Assembly: GCA_937892995.1 (NCBI GenBank)
Contig: CALBJS010000298.1
Span: forward strand, 1-7,443
From: an uncultured Peptococcaceae bacterium
GTDB taxonomy: Bacteria; Bacillota; Desulfitobacteriia; Desulfitobacteriales; Syntrophobotulaceae
Direction: 5' to 3'
DNA: 7,443 nt
The position numbers were made by a program, and so were the translations under genes. The notes beneath the pieces were generated by a model that was given only the letters and a program-made list of their open reading frames with translations, had not been told where the DNA came from and ran no database searches. Positions 1 through 5,604 of this stretch are shown here, piece by piece (position 1 is the first letter of the stretch; each line of letters begins with the position of its first letter).

Positions 1-251
1 TTAAAAAGATAAAAACGGTCGATGTTCTTATCTGTGATGCAACTTTTCATGGTGAAAACTGGTATCCCCATAGTCATATGTCCATCGAAGAAGCAATTAG
101 GTTAGGACAAGATGTCCAGGCTAAGGAAACGATTCTAACCCATTTAGCGATGCATTATAGTACTCCGGTTACTGTTGCCCAGCTAAAAGAGAAAATCATG
201 ATTTCTCCTAATGTTTCTTTAGCATTCGACGGCATGGTATTTAATATTTAG
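1..251 (+). CDS. MBL-fold metal-dependent hydrolase, C-terminal part (partial at 5' edge)
   Basis: The reading frame is open from base 3 to TAG at 249-251 and gives 82 residues, the C-terminal end of a protein that starts before the window. The visible part matches the end of metallo-beta-lactamase-fold hydrolases of the RNase Z/PhnP phosphodiesterase type. VDVLICDATFHGE carries the metal-bridging Asp (visible residue 12), HSHMS follows at 23-27, and THLAMHY at 46-52 holds the last metal-binding His. The end, LAFDGMVFNI, is the usual closing beta strand. The HxHxDH motif should lie upstream and cannot be checked. Such proteins are soluble, two-metal hydrolases of phosphodiesters or related esters; the substrate cannot be read from this fragment. 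The next gene begins 79 bases downstream with no visible terminator between them. Confidence 0.82.
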   Translation, partial: KKIKTVDVLICDATFHGENWYPHSHMSIEEAIRLGQDVQAKETILTHLAMHYSTPVTVAQLKEKIMISPNVSLAFDGMVFNI

Positions 252-330
252 TCTAAATTATTTATTAATGATCAGGCTCCCCTAATTTATTGTGATCTCC
301 CTGTCGTAAATCTGCAGAAGGAAGGGCAAT

Positions 331-1380
331 ATGCGTAAAGCGTTTACTCCACTCAAAATAAAACATCTGACTTTGGCTAATCGCTTGGTTTTGCCACCCA
401 TGGCTCTGGATCAGGCTACAGAACACGGTGAAGTGACGACAAAACTTTTGGAACATTATTTGCTAAGAGTGCAAAGCAATCGAGGAAAAAGTTCAGAAAA
501 GAAGACTTTCAGAGCTAAGGTTGGAATGATTATCGTCGAACATGCTTATGTTTGTGCGAGTGGCAGAGCCCATCCCTGTCAACTCGGAATCGATCAGGAT
601 AGGTTGATCCCCGGGCTGCGGTTATTGGTCGAAGAAGTTCATAACGAGGGGATACCCGTTGGGATTCAGCTAAGCCATGCCGGGGCTAGAGCACTTAATT
701 TTCCGGTTGGGCCTTCTGAGATTAGTTGCCCCTATTTAGTTCGTTACGGAAAAGATCAGGAGTCAGTGCTTAAAGAATTGCCACGGGAACTTAGTAAGGA
801 AGAAATTCGGCAATTAGTGGTGACTTTTGCCAAAGCTGCCCAAAGGGCCCGGAAAGCAGGGTTTGATTTCCTGGAAATTCACGGAGCTCATGGCTACTTA
901 TTAAATCAGTTTTACTCACCGCTAACTAATCAGCGAAGTGATGAATATGGTGGGAATCTAGAGAGACGTCTAAAGTTTCCTTTGGAGGTCATTAAGGCAA
1001 TCAAGGATGAAGTTGGTTCAGCAATGCCGGTGTTTTATCGCCTAGGGGCGGATGACCGTAGTCCAGGGGGAAACACAGTGCAGGATAGTATACGGATAGT
1101 TCCTCTTTTAGAGAAAGCGGGAATCGACTGTTTAGACTTATCAGGCGGTATTAGCGGCTACCCAAGAAAAGGACCCCGGGGCTTTTTTAACTATTTGGCA
1201 GAGGCCATTAAGCCAATTACAAATATTCCTGTTCTGGTTACAGGAGGGATTACAGAGATAGGAATGGCTGAGGACTTGATCAGGACCGGAACAGCAGACC
1301 TGGTAGGAATCGGAAGGGCCTTACTAGCAGATCCTCAATGGGTGGCTAAAGCATGGCAGAGACTTCTGGGGCCAGAGTGA
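331..1380 (+). CDS. Old Yellow Enzyme-family NAD(P)H:flavin oxidoreductase (YqjM-like, single domain)
   Basis: A 349-residue FMN-binding TIM barrel, close to the usual 340 of single-domain OYE enzymes such as YqjM. It lacks the C-terminal Fe-S/FAD half of 2,4-dienoyl-CoA reductase types. Visible landmarks are the N-terminal strand FTPLKIKHLTLANRLVLPPM (5-24), QLSHAG (113-118), the substrate-binding His pair and Tyr in EIHGAHGYL (H184, H187, Y189), QRSDEYGGN (201-209), and the FMN-phosphate loops TGGI (304-307) and GIGRALLADP (326-335). Members reduce activated C=C bonds, such as enones, using NAD(P)H; the natural substrate is unknown. Two oddities stand out. A Lys/Arg-rich insert of about 13 residues lies near 46-62, compared with YqjM as I recall it. 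The position of YqjM's redox-tuning Cys26 is Ala25, and its Tyr28 is Asp27. The start is supported by AAGGAAGGG just upstream of the ATG. Confidence 0.92.
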   Translation: MRKAFTPLKIKHLTLANRLVLPPMALDQATEHGEVTTKLLEHYLLRVQSNRGKSSEKKTFRAKVGMIIVEHAYVCASGRAHPCQLGIDQDRLIPGLRLLVEEVHNEGIPVGIQLSHAGARALNFPVGPSEISCPYLVRYGKDQESVLKELPRELSKEEIRQLVVTFAKAAQRARKAGFDFLEIHGAHGYLLNQFYSPLTNQRSDEYGGNLERRLKFPLEVIKAIKDEVGSAMPVFYRLGADDRSPGGNTVQDSIRIVPLLEKAGIDCLDLSGGISGYPRKGPRGFFNYLAEAIKPITNIPVLVTGGITEIGMAEDLIRTGTADLVGIGRALLADPQWVAKAWQRLLGPE

Positions 1381-1388
1381 GGTTCATC

Positions 1389-1411
1389 ATAAGTAACAAA
1401 AAGCTACTTAT
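1389..1411. repeat. Short inverted repeat ATAAGTA-N9-TACTTAT between genes
   Basis: A perfect 7-base inverted repeat with a 9-base spacer lies in the 62-base gap between the OYE gene and the phosphotransferase gene. Each stem has only one G:C pair and no clean T-run follows, so it would be a weak terminator. It could be an operator, a weak RNA hairpin or chance in AT-rich sequence. Confidence 0.3.
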
Positions 1412-1442
1412 AAAAGTTTAGGCAAGGTGGTGGGAATCTGTT

Positions 1443-2507
1443 ATGGCTAAGAACATACTTCAAGAGCGTCTTCTTGGTAATCTAAAGGCATATATTAATC
1501 GGCAGGACTTTGGGTCAAAGCTATCTCTTTCCGGTCAAGTTGGCTTAAAGTTCTTGGCTCAAGGCGAATATAATCTGAACTATCTTCTTGAAACCAATCT
1601 GGGCTCCTATGTTCTAAGAGTCAACACTGCCAGTCAGATGAACCTGAAAAACCAGATTGCCTATGAATATCAAGCATTAAGGCTGTTAAGCAGATCAGGA
1701 GTGACTCCGCGACCATACTACTTGGATGATCGTCAGGAGGAGATTCCTTACGGACTCTTGGTGATGGAATACCTCCCGGGGGAGCCACTTCACTATAACT
1801 TGGACCTGGCTAAGGCTGCTAAGACATTTGCTAAAATCCATAGTTTACGGTTTACTGCTAGTGAAAAAGATTTCTTAGTGAAGGGAACCGGTCCCTTTTC
1901 CAATATTTTTCTGGAAGCTTCGGAACTTCTTCAAAAATATTTTGAATTTCCTCAAGCCGATTCTCAAGTAAAAAACATCTTGGAAAAGATATTGCTTAAA
2001 GCTGAGGAAAAGAAAAAAGATGAGAAATATCTTCTGAAAGAACCATGGTCGGCAGTGATTAATACCGAAGTGAATTCTCATAATTTCATCGTAAATAGGA
2101 AAAAGGGTAGCTGTCATCTGATTGATTGGGAAAAGCCGATACTTGGGGAACCTGCTCAGGATTTAAGCATGTTTCTAATTGCTACCACTACCCTTTGGAA
2201 AAGTGAAAAAATTTTAAGCCTACAGGAAGAAGAGGATTTTATTAGGAAGTATCTCCAAAAAATGAAGATAGAAATGAGTAAAAGTGAGGAGCTTTCGGGC
2301 ATACCCATTAATACCTTGAGGGAAAGAATTACCATGTTCAAATTCTTTAATTACTTACGGGCAATTTCTTGGTGTGCCATGGCCTGGACAGAATATGTTC
2401 AGCCGGGAAGAGTGCTCCAAAATCCTGATACGTTTGAAAAGATAAAAATGTACATAGAACCGGCTTTTATCCAGCGTTGTTTTTATTCCGGTCTGGCGGC
2501 ATCTTAA
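1443..2507 (+). CDS. APH/choline kinase-fold phosphotransferase family protein with variant catalytic loop
   Basis: A 354-residue soluble protein with the protein-kinase-like fold of aminoglycoside phosphotransferases and choline kinases. The N-lobe shows LAQGEYNLNYLLE (38-50), the nucleotide loop and following strand, then YVLRVN with Arg59 at the ATP-contacting position and E75 in YEYQALRLL as the probable alpha-C Glu. LLVMEYLPGEPL (105-116) is the hinge. The C-lobe has the catalytic loop at 205-214 and LIDWEKPILGEPAQDLSMF at 226-244, where D228 is the metal-binding Asp. The catalytic loop is odd: the usual HxDxxxxN reads N207-T-E209-x4-N214, so His becomes Asn and the catalytic Asp becomes Glu. 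The substrate is unknown; small alcohols, amino-sugars or choline-like molecules are typical, and a non-catalytic role is possible. The gene follows the OYE gene by 62 bases and has a G-rich ribosome binding region (AAGGTGGTGGG) before its ATG. Confidence 0.8.
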   Translation: MAKNILQERLLGNLKAYINRQDFGSKLSLSGQVGLKFLAQGEYNLNYLLETNLGSYVLRVNTASQMNLKNQIAYEYQALRLLSRSGVTPRPYYLDDRQEEIPYGLLVMEYLPGEPLHYNLDLAKAAKTFAKIHSLRFTASEKDFLVKGTGPFSNIFLEASELLQKYFEFPQADSQVKNILEKILLKAEEKKKDEKYLLKEPWSAVINTEVNSHNFIVNRKKGSCHLIDWEKPILGEPAQDLSMFLIATTTLWKSEKILSLQEEEDFIRKYLQKMKIEMSKSEELSGIPINTLRERITMFKFFNYLRAISWCAMAWTEYVQPGRVLQNPDTFEKIKMYIEPAFIQRCFYSGLAAS

Positions 2508-2551
2508 TAAAGAAATTTTAAAAAAGATGAAGAAGAAAGACTGTCTTAAAA

Positions 2552-2567
2552 TTGAAATCTTTTTCAA
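2552..2567. promoter_or_regulatory. Candidate activator site: TTGAAA-N4-TTTCAA inverted repeat
   Basis: A perfect 6-base inverted repeat with a 4-base spacer, centred near 2559-2560. This is about 128 bases upstream of the transcription start predicted from the sigma-54 promoter at 2661-2678. Enhancer-binding proteins that activate sigma-54 polymerase usually bind inverted repeats about 80-150 bases upstream of the start, so the position fits. The repeat is AT-rich in an AT-rich gap, so chance is a real alternative. It is the clearest dyad I found by eye in this gap upstream of the promoter. Confidence 0.35.
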
Positions 2568-2660
2568 AATGAAAATAACTGAGAAGTTTTTTATTAGATA
2601 TGATATAAGGAATATGCTTAAGAACCAAGGATTTACGCTATGTTACCTGCTTTTAAATGT

Positions 2661-2678
2661 TTGGCACATATCTTGCAT
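2661..2678 (+). promoter_or_regulatory. Sigma-54 (RpoN) -24/-12 promoter for the molybdoenzyme operon
   Basis: The sequence TTGGCACATATCTTGCAT contains TGGCAC-N5-TTGCA, matching the RpoN consensus TGGCACGNNNNTTGCW except for the weakly conserved G after TGGCAC. GG (2663-2664) and GC (2675-2676) are separated by exactly 10 bases, the invariant spacing for sigma-54. Transcription would start near 2688, leaving a leader of about 115 bases before the ATG at 2803. Sigma-54 promoters require an ATP-using enhancer-binding activator, so the operon is probably off until a specific signal arrives. The surrounding 295-base gap (2508-2802) is very AT-rich and holds no convincing gene; I see no good sigma-A -35/-10 pair and no G+C-rich terminator after the phosphotransferase gene. 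A 10-base palindrome, ATCTATAGAT (2677-2686), lies between the -12 element and the predicted start. Confidence 0.83.
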
Positions 2679-2802
2679 CTATAGATATTTAACCAAGAAA
2701 AAAGATAGTTTTCATTTCAGAGGTTATCAATAAATTTAAAATAATATTAGAAATGAGGAGGTTAGCAATCCTTAGTTTAATTTTTTATTTTGGAGGCGAA
2801 AG

Positions 2803-5043
2803 ATGAAAAAGGTCGATTTAGAACAAGAAGGTATCGAAATAAAGAAGGCATGCTGTTACTTTTGTCATCAAAACTGTGGGGTCTTAGTGTATGTAAAAGA
2901 TGGTAAGATCATCCACTTCGAAGGTGACCCGGACCACCCCACCAACACGGGGGGGTTATGTTGCCGTGGTAATGTTAACTTGATACATTTAGATCACCCA
3001 GCGAGAGTTAATTATCCGTTGAAACGTAAAGGCGAGCGGGGGGCCGGGGAATGGGAAAGAATTTCTTGGGATCAGGCTCTGGACGAAATAGCTGCCAAAC
3101 TAGCCGCAATACGTGATCAGTTTGGTTCTGAGGCTGTTGCTACAGCCGGTGGCACGCAACGCACGGATGATTGGGCTCGGCGTCGTTTTATGAATCTTTT
3201 TGGCAGTCCAAACGGTTTTCACAATTCTCATTTGTGTTGGATCCCTACCTTTATGGTAGAAACAGCTATTTATGGTTGGTGTCCCTTTGAGATTGACCTG
3301 GGGTTAAGTCGTTGTATAGTTTTATGGGGGCAGAATCCCGGAGCATCTACTATGCCTGAGATGAGTGCTATCAGTTTACTTAAAAGTCAAGGACTTAAAG
3401 TGATCGTTATTGATCCACGTTATACGGAGACAGCTGCTAAAGCTGACCTCTGGCTGCCCTTACGTCCAGGGTCTGACTTGGCCCTAGCCTTGGCCTGGCT
3501 ACATGTTATTATTTATGAAGGATTATGCGATTATACCTTTATAGAAGAAAACTGTGTTGGCTTTGACGAACTAACTCTACATGTCGAACAATATACACCT
3601 GAATGGGCTGCACCGCTTACTTGGCTGACTCCAGATCAGATTCGCGAAGGTGCCCGGATGTATGCTATGAATAGACCCGGTAATATTCAGTGGGGTGTTG
3701 CCGTCGACCAATTAGGGAAGCCGGCTGGGTCGGCAATGCATGCCAGAGCACTCTTAAGAGCGATTACGGGAAATCTAGATTGTCCTGGTGCTGATCTTTT
3801 AACAGGTCCTAGTCCGGACTTTATTACTGATGAAGAGATGGAACTTAATGAGTATCTTCCTGAAGAACAAAGGGCTAAACAAATAGGTTCCGATCGCTAT
3901 AAGTTGGTCACTTGGCCGGGATACAGTCGGATTGCTGAATTAACTAAGAAATATTGGGGCAAAGCACCTACAGCAGAATGGATGTGCGAGGCTCATCCGC
4001 CCTCTGTATTTAAGGCTATCCTTTCCCAGGAGCCTTACCCTGTTAAGGCCCTTTTGGTTTCAGCTACTAATCCGGTCAATTCCTATGGTGAAAGTAAGCA
4101 AGTCCTTGAGGCTTTGCGAACAGTAGATTTTCTTGTAACCTGTGACTATTGGTTGACTCCTACGGCCATGCTTTCCGATTATGTGTTGCCCATCGCCGGT
4201 TCGTTCGAACGGCCGACTATTACCTCTACCTATGGTTGCTCAGACTTTTTATTAACTTCTCAGCGGGCTATTCAGCCTATGTATGAAAGGCGTACTGATT
4301 TTGAATTCTGGCGTGATTTAGGACTCAAACTGGGTCAAGGAGAACATTGGCCTTGGGAAACTCTTGAAGATGCTTACTTGTCGCGCATTGAACCTTTAGG
4401 TTATGGCGTGGAAAGTTATGATGAATTTGTTGAATATTATCGCTATCACTTCCCTGAAAGAGAATATTACAAATATAAGGAAAAGGGAGGATTTGCTACT
4501 CCTTCCGGTAAAATTGAACTATATTCTAGTACTCTTAAGGAACTCGGCTATTCACCCCTCCCAGAATACATTCCACCAGTAGAAAATGAAATAGATAATC
4601 CTGAATTGGCTGAGGAGTACCCGCTAGTCTTGACTACTGGAGGGGGTGTCATGCCTTTCCACCACTCAGAACATTTTCAAATCAAGGAATTGCGTTTCTT
4701 GCGTCACGAGCCTTATATGGAGATCAATCCAGCTACTGCAGCCAAATTGTCTATTGAGGATGGAGATTGGGTCTGGATTGAAACGAAGCGAGGTAGGATT
4801 AAACAGAAAGCCAACTTGACTGAAGGTATTCGCCCAGGTGTTGTTTACACCCAGCGCGGTTGGTGGTATCCGGAACGAGATATGCGTGATCCGGAGTTGG
4901 GTGGCTGTCTAGAATCGAACACTAATGTCTTAACTAGTGTCGCTGATGAAGATTGTGATCCCCTTAGTGGAACTTGGGCCAATAAAGGATTACTATGCCG
5001 AGTGTATAAAGCGTATGACTCGGATCGAAAGGAGGACAATTAA
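2803..5043 (+). CDS. Molybdopterin (Mo/W-bisMGD) oxidoreductase catalytic subunit, acetylene hydratase-like branch
   Basis: A 746-residue member of the DMSO reductase superfamily. The N-terminal [4Fe-4S] site is C18-x2-C21-x3-C25 plus C53 in LCCRGN. WERISWDQALDEIA (84-97) follows, and C145 in NSHLCWIP is the likely Mo/W ligand. GQNPGAS (176-182) and IDPRYTETAAKADLWLPL (203-220) are pterin-binding regions; ATNPVNSYG (421-429), DYVLPIAGSFERP (459-471) and ATPSGKIELYSS (565-576) belong to the middle domains. The C-terminal beta-barrel pterin domain starts near 605. By recall the whole length (about 730 residues in the reference), the ATPSGK block and the central block resemble Pelobacter acetylene hydratase. 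However, the catalytic Asp after the second cluster Cys is His22 here. No Tat or Sec signal is visible. AGGAG-like GGAGGCG precedes the ATG. First gene of the sigma-54-driven operon; the electron-transfer partners follow directly. The substrate is unknown (a sulfur or other inorganic or organic oxidant is possible). Confidence 0.93.
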   Translation: MKKVDLEQEGIEIKKACCYFCHQNCGVLVYVKDGKIIHFEGDPDHPTNTGGLCCRGNVNLIHLDHPARVNYPLKRKGERGAGEWERISWDQALDEIAAKLAAIRDQFGSEAVATAGGTQRTDDWARRRFMNLFGSPNGFHNSHLCWIPTFMVETAIYGWCPFEIDLGLSRCIVLWGQNPGASTMPEMSAISLLKSQGLKVIVIDPRYTETAAKADLWLPLRPGSDLALALAWLHVIIYEGLCDYTFIEENCVGFDELTLHVEQYTPEWAAPLTWLTPDQIREGARMYAMNRPGNIQWGVAVDQLGKPAGSAMHARALLRAITGNLDCPGADLLTGPSPDFITDEEMELNEYLPEEQRAKQIGSDRYKLVTWPGYSRIAELTKKYWGKAPTAEWMCEAHPPSVFKAILSQEPYPVKALLVSATNPVNSYGESKQVLEALRTVDFLVTCDYWLTPTAMLSDYVLPIAGSFERPTITSTYGCSDFLLTSQRAIQPMYERRTDFEFWRDLGLKLGQGEHWPWETLEDAYLSRIEPLGYGVESYDEFVEYYRYHFPEREYYKYKEKGGFATPSGKIELYSSTLKELGYSPLPEYIPPVENEIDNPELAEEYPLVLTTGGGVMPFHHSEHFQIKELRFLRHEPYMEINPATAAKLSIEDGDWVWIETKRGRIKQKANLTEGIRPGVVYTQRGWWYPERDMRDPELGGCLESNTNVLTSVADEDCDPLSGTWANKGLLCRVYKAYDSDRKEDN
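5028..5035 (+). promoter_or_regulatory. Ribosome binding site fixing the start of the Fe-S subunit gene
   Basis: AAAGGAGG lies 9 bases before the ATG at 5045, inside the last codons of the catalytic subunit gene. The frame is open further upstream, to an ATG-like start near 4937, but only the start at 5045 has this strong site. The protein from there begins MARYALVIDSRRC, typical of the family. This makes 5045 the start. Confidence 0.85.
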
Positions 5044-5044
5044 C

Positions 5045-5599
5045 ATGGCACGTTATGCCCTAGTCATAGATTCAAGACGCTGTATCGGCTGCCACTCCTG
5101 CACAGTTGCTTGCAGAGTGCATAATGATCTTCCTATAGATATGATTTATAATCCTGTGACGACCGTCGGCCCTACCGGTGTTTTTCCTAATGTCCACATG
5201 GTGCATATTCCTTTATTATGTATGCACTGTGCTAACCCTCCTTGTGTCGATGCTTGTCCGAGTGCTGCCTCTCAACAACGTCCGGATGGAATAGTTTGGG
5301 TGGATGAGAAGAAATGTGTCGGCTGTAAAGCTTGTGTTATGGCTTGTCCTTATGGTGCTCGTATCCCTAATCATGAAAAAGGCACTGTTCAAAAATGTGA
5401 TTTTTGTAAGGAAAGAATAGATGAAGGCCTTAGGCCTCACTGTGTTGAGACTTGTCACCAGAAGGCTAGGATCTTCGGAGACTTGGATGATGAGAATAGT
5501 GAAGTTTATAAATTGGTTCATGGAGAACATTCGATTCGCCTGTTAAAAGAATTGGGAACAGATCCTTATGTATTTTATATTTACGGTTGGGAGGTGTAA
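5045..5599 (+). CDS. 4Fe-4S ferredoxin-type electron-transfer subunit (DmsB/PsrB-like)
   Basis: A 184-residue protein that wires the catalytic subunit to the membrane subunit. It carries sixteen Cys in four groups: C13-x2-C16-x2-C19-x3-C23; C59-x2-C62-x4-C67-x3-C71; C91-x2-C94-x2-C97-x3-C101; and C118-x2-C121-x11-C133-x3-C137. This is the full four-cubane pattern of DmsB/PsrB/NrfC-type subunits, with no Cys lost. IVWVDEKKCVGCKACVMACP (83-102) is the classic bacterial ferredoxin repeat. There is no signal peptide, consistent with a cytoplasmic position or with transport by a partner. The start is set by AAAGGAGG at 5028-5035; only one base separates the upstream stop codon from this ATG, so translation is probably coupled. 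The length is usual for the family. The C-terminal tail, TDPYVFYIYGWEV, is a common ending. Confidence 0.94.
   Translation: MARYALVIDSRRCIGCHSCTVACRVHNDLPIDMIYNPVTTVGPTGVFPNVHMVHIPLLCMHCANPPCVDACPSAASQQRPDGIVWVDEKKCVGCKACVMACPYGARIPNHEKGTVQKCDFCKERIDEGLRPHCVETCHQKARIFGDLDDENSEVYKLVHGEHSIRLLKELGTDPYVFYIYGWEV
5589..5595 (+). promoter_or_regulatory. Ribosome binding site for the NrfD-type subunit gene
   Basis: GGGAGGT overlaps the end of the Fe-S subunit gene and sits 9 bases before ATG 5605. In-frame TTG (5587) and GTG (5602) codons exist, but TTG 5587 precedes this site and cannot use it. ATG 5605 gives a protein beginning MKHKEEGWGW, as expected for the family; GTG 5602 is the only other realistic start. 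Confidence 0.75.
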
Positions 5600-5604
5600 T
5601 AGTG

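Noticed and set aside
268..297. TGATCA and TGTGATC as a widely spaced inverted repeat or CRP-like site before the OYE gene
   Set aside because: The matching arms are only five bases with a long spacer, and they do not fit a CRP or FNR consensus.
1875..2117. A - strand frame of 80 codons opposite the phosphotransferase gene
   Set aside because: It is a Phe- and Lys-rich shadow frame inside a gene with clear domain motifs on the + strand.
2552..2580. A sigma-A promoter with TTGAAA as the -35 element
   Set aside because: At a 17-base spacing the -10 position reads ATAACT, a poor match to TATAAT, while the nearby -24/-12 element matches its consensus closely.
2623..2697. Direct repeat AACCAAG (2623-2629 and 2691-2697) flanking the promoter
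   Set aside because: Only seven bases, with no symmetry and no shared flanks, so chance is the simplest reading.
2527..2733. A 68-codon + strand frame in the gap before the molybdoenzyme operon
   Set aside because: It is made of Lys, Phe and Ile typical of translated AT-rich noncoding DNA, has no clear ribosome binding site or recognisable motif, and runs across the sigma-54 promoter.
2803..5043. Calling the catalytic subunit a true acetylene hydratase
   Set aside because: The catalytic Asp position is His22, and the operon supplies electron-transfer and membrane subunits that a hydratase does not need.
4937..5044. Upstream extension of the Fe-S subunit by 36 residues
   Set aside because: It would overlap the catalytic subunit gene by over 100 bases, has no good ribosome binding site, and the extension does not resemble the family; ATG 5045 follows AAAGGAGG.
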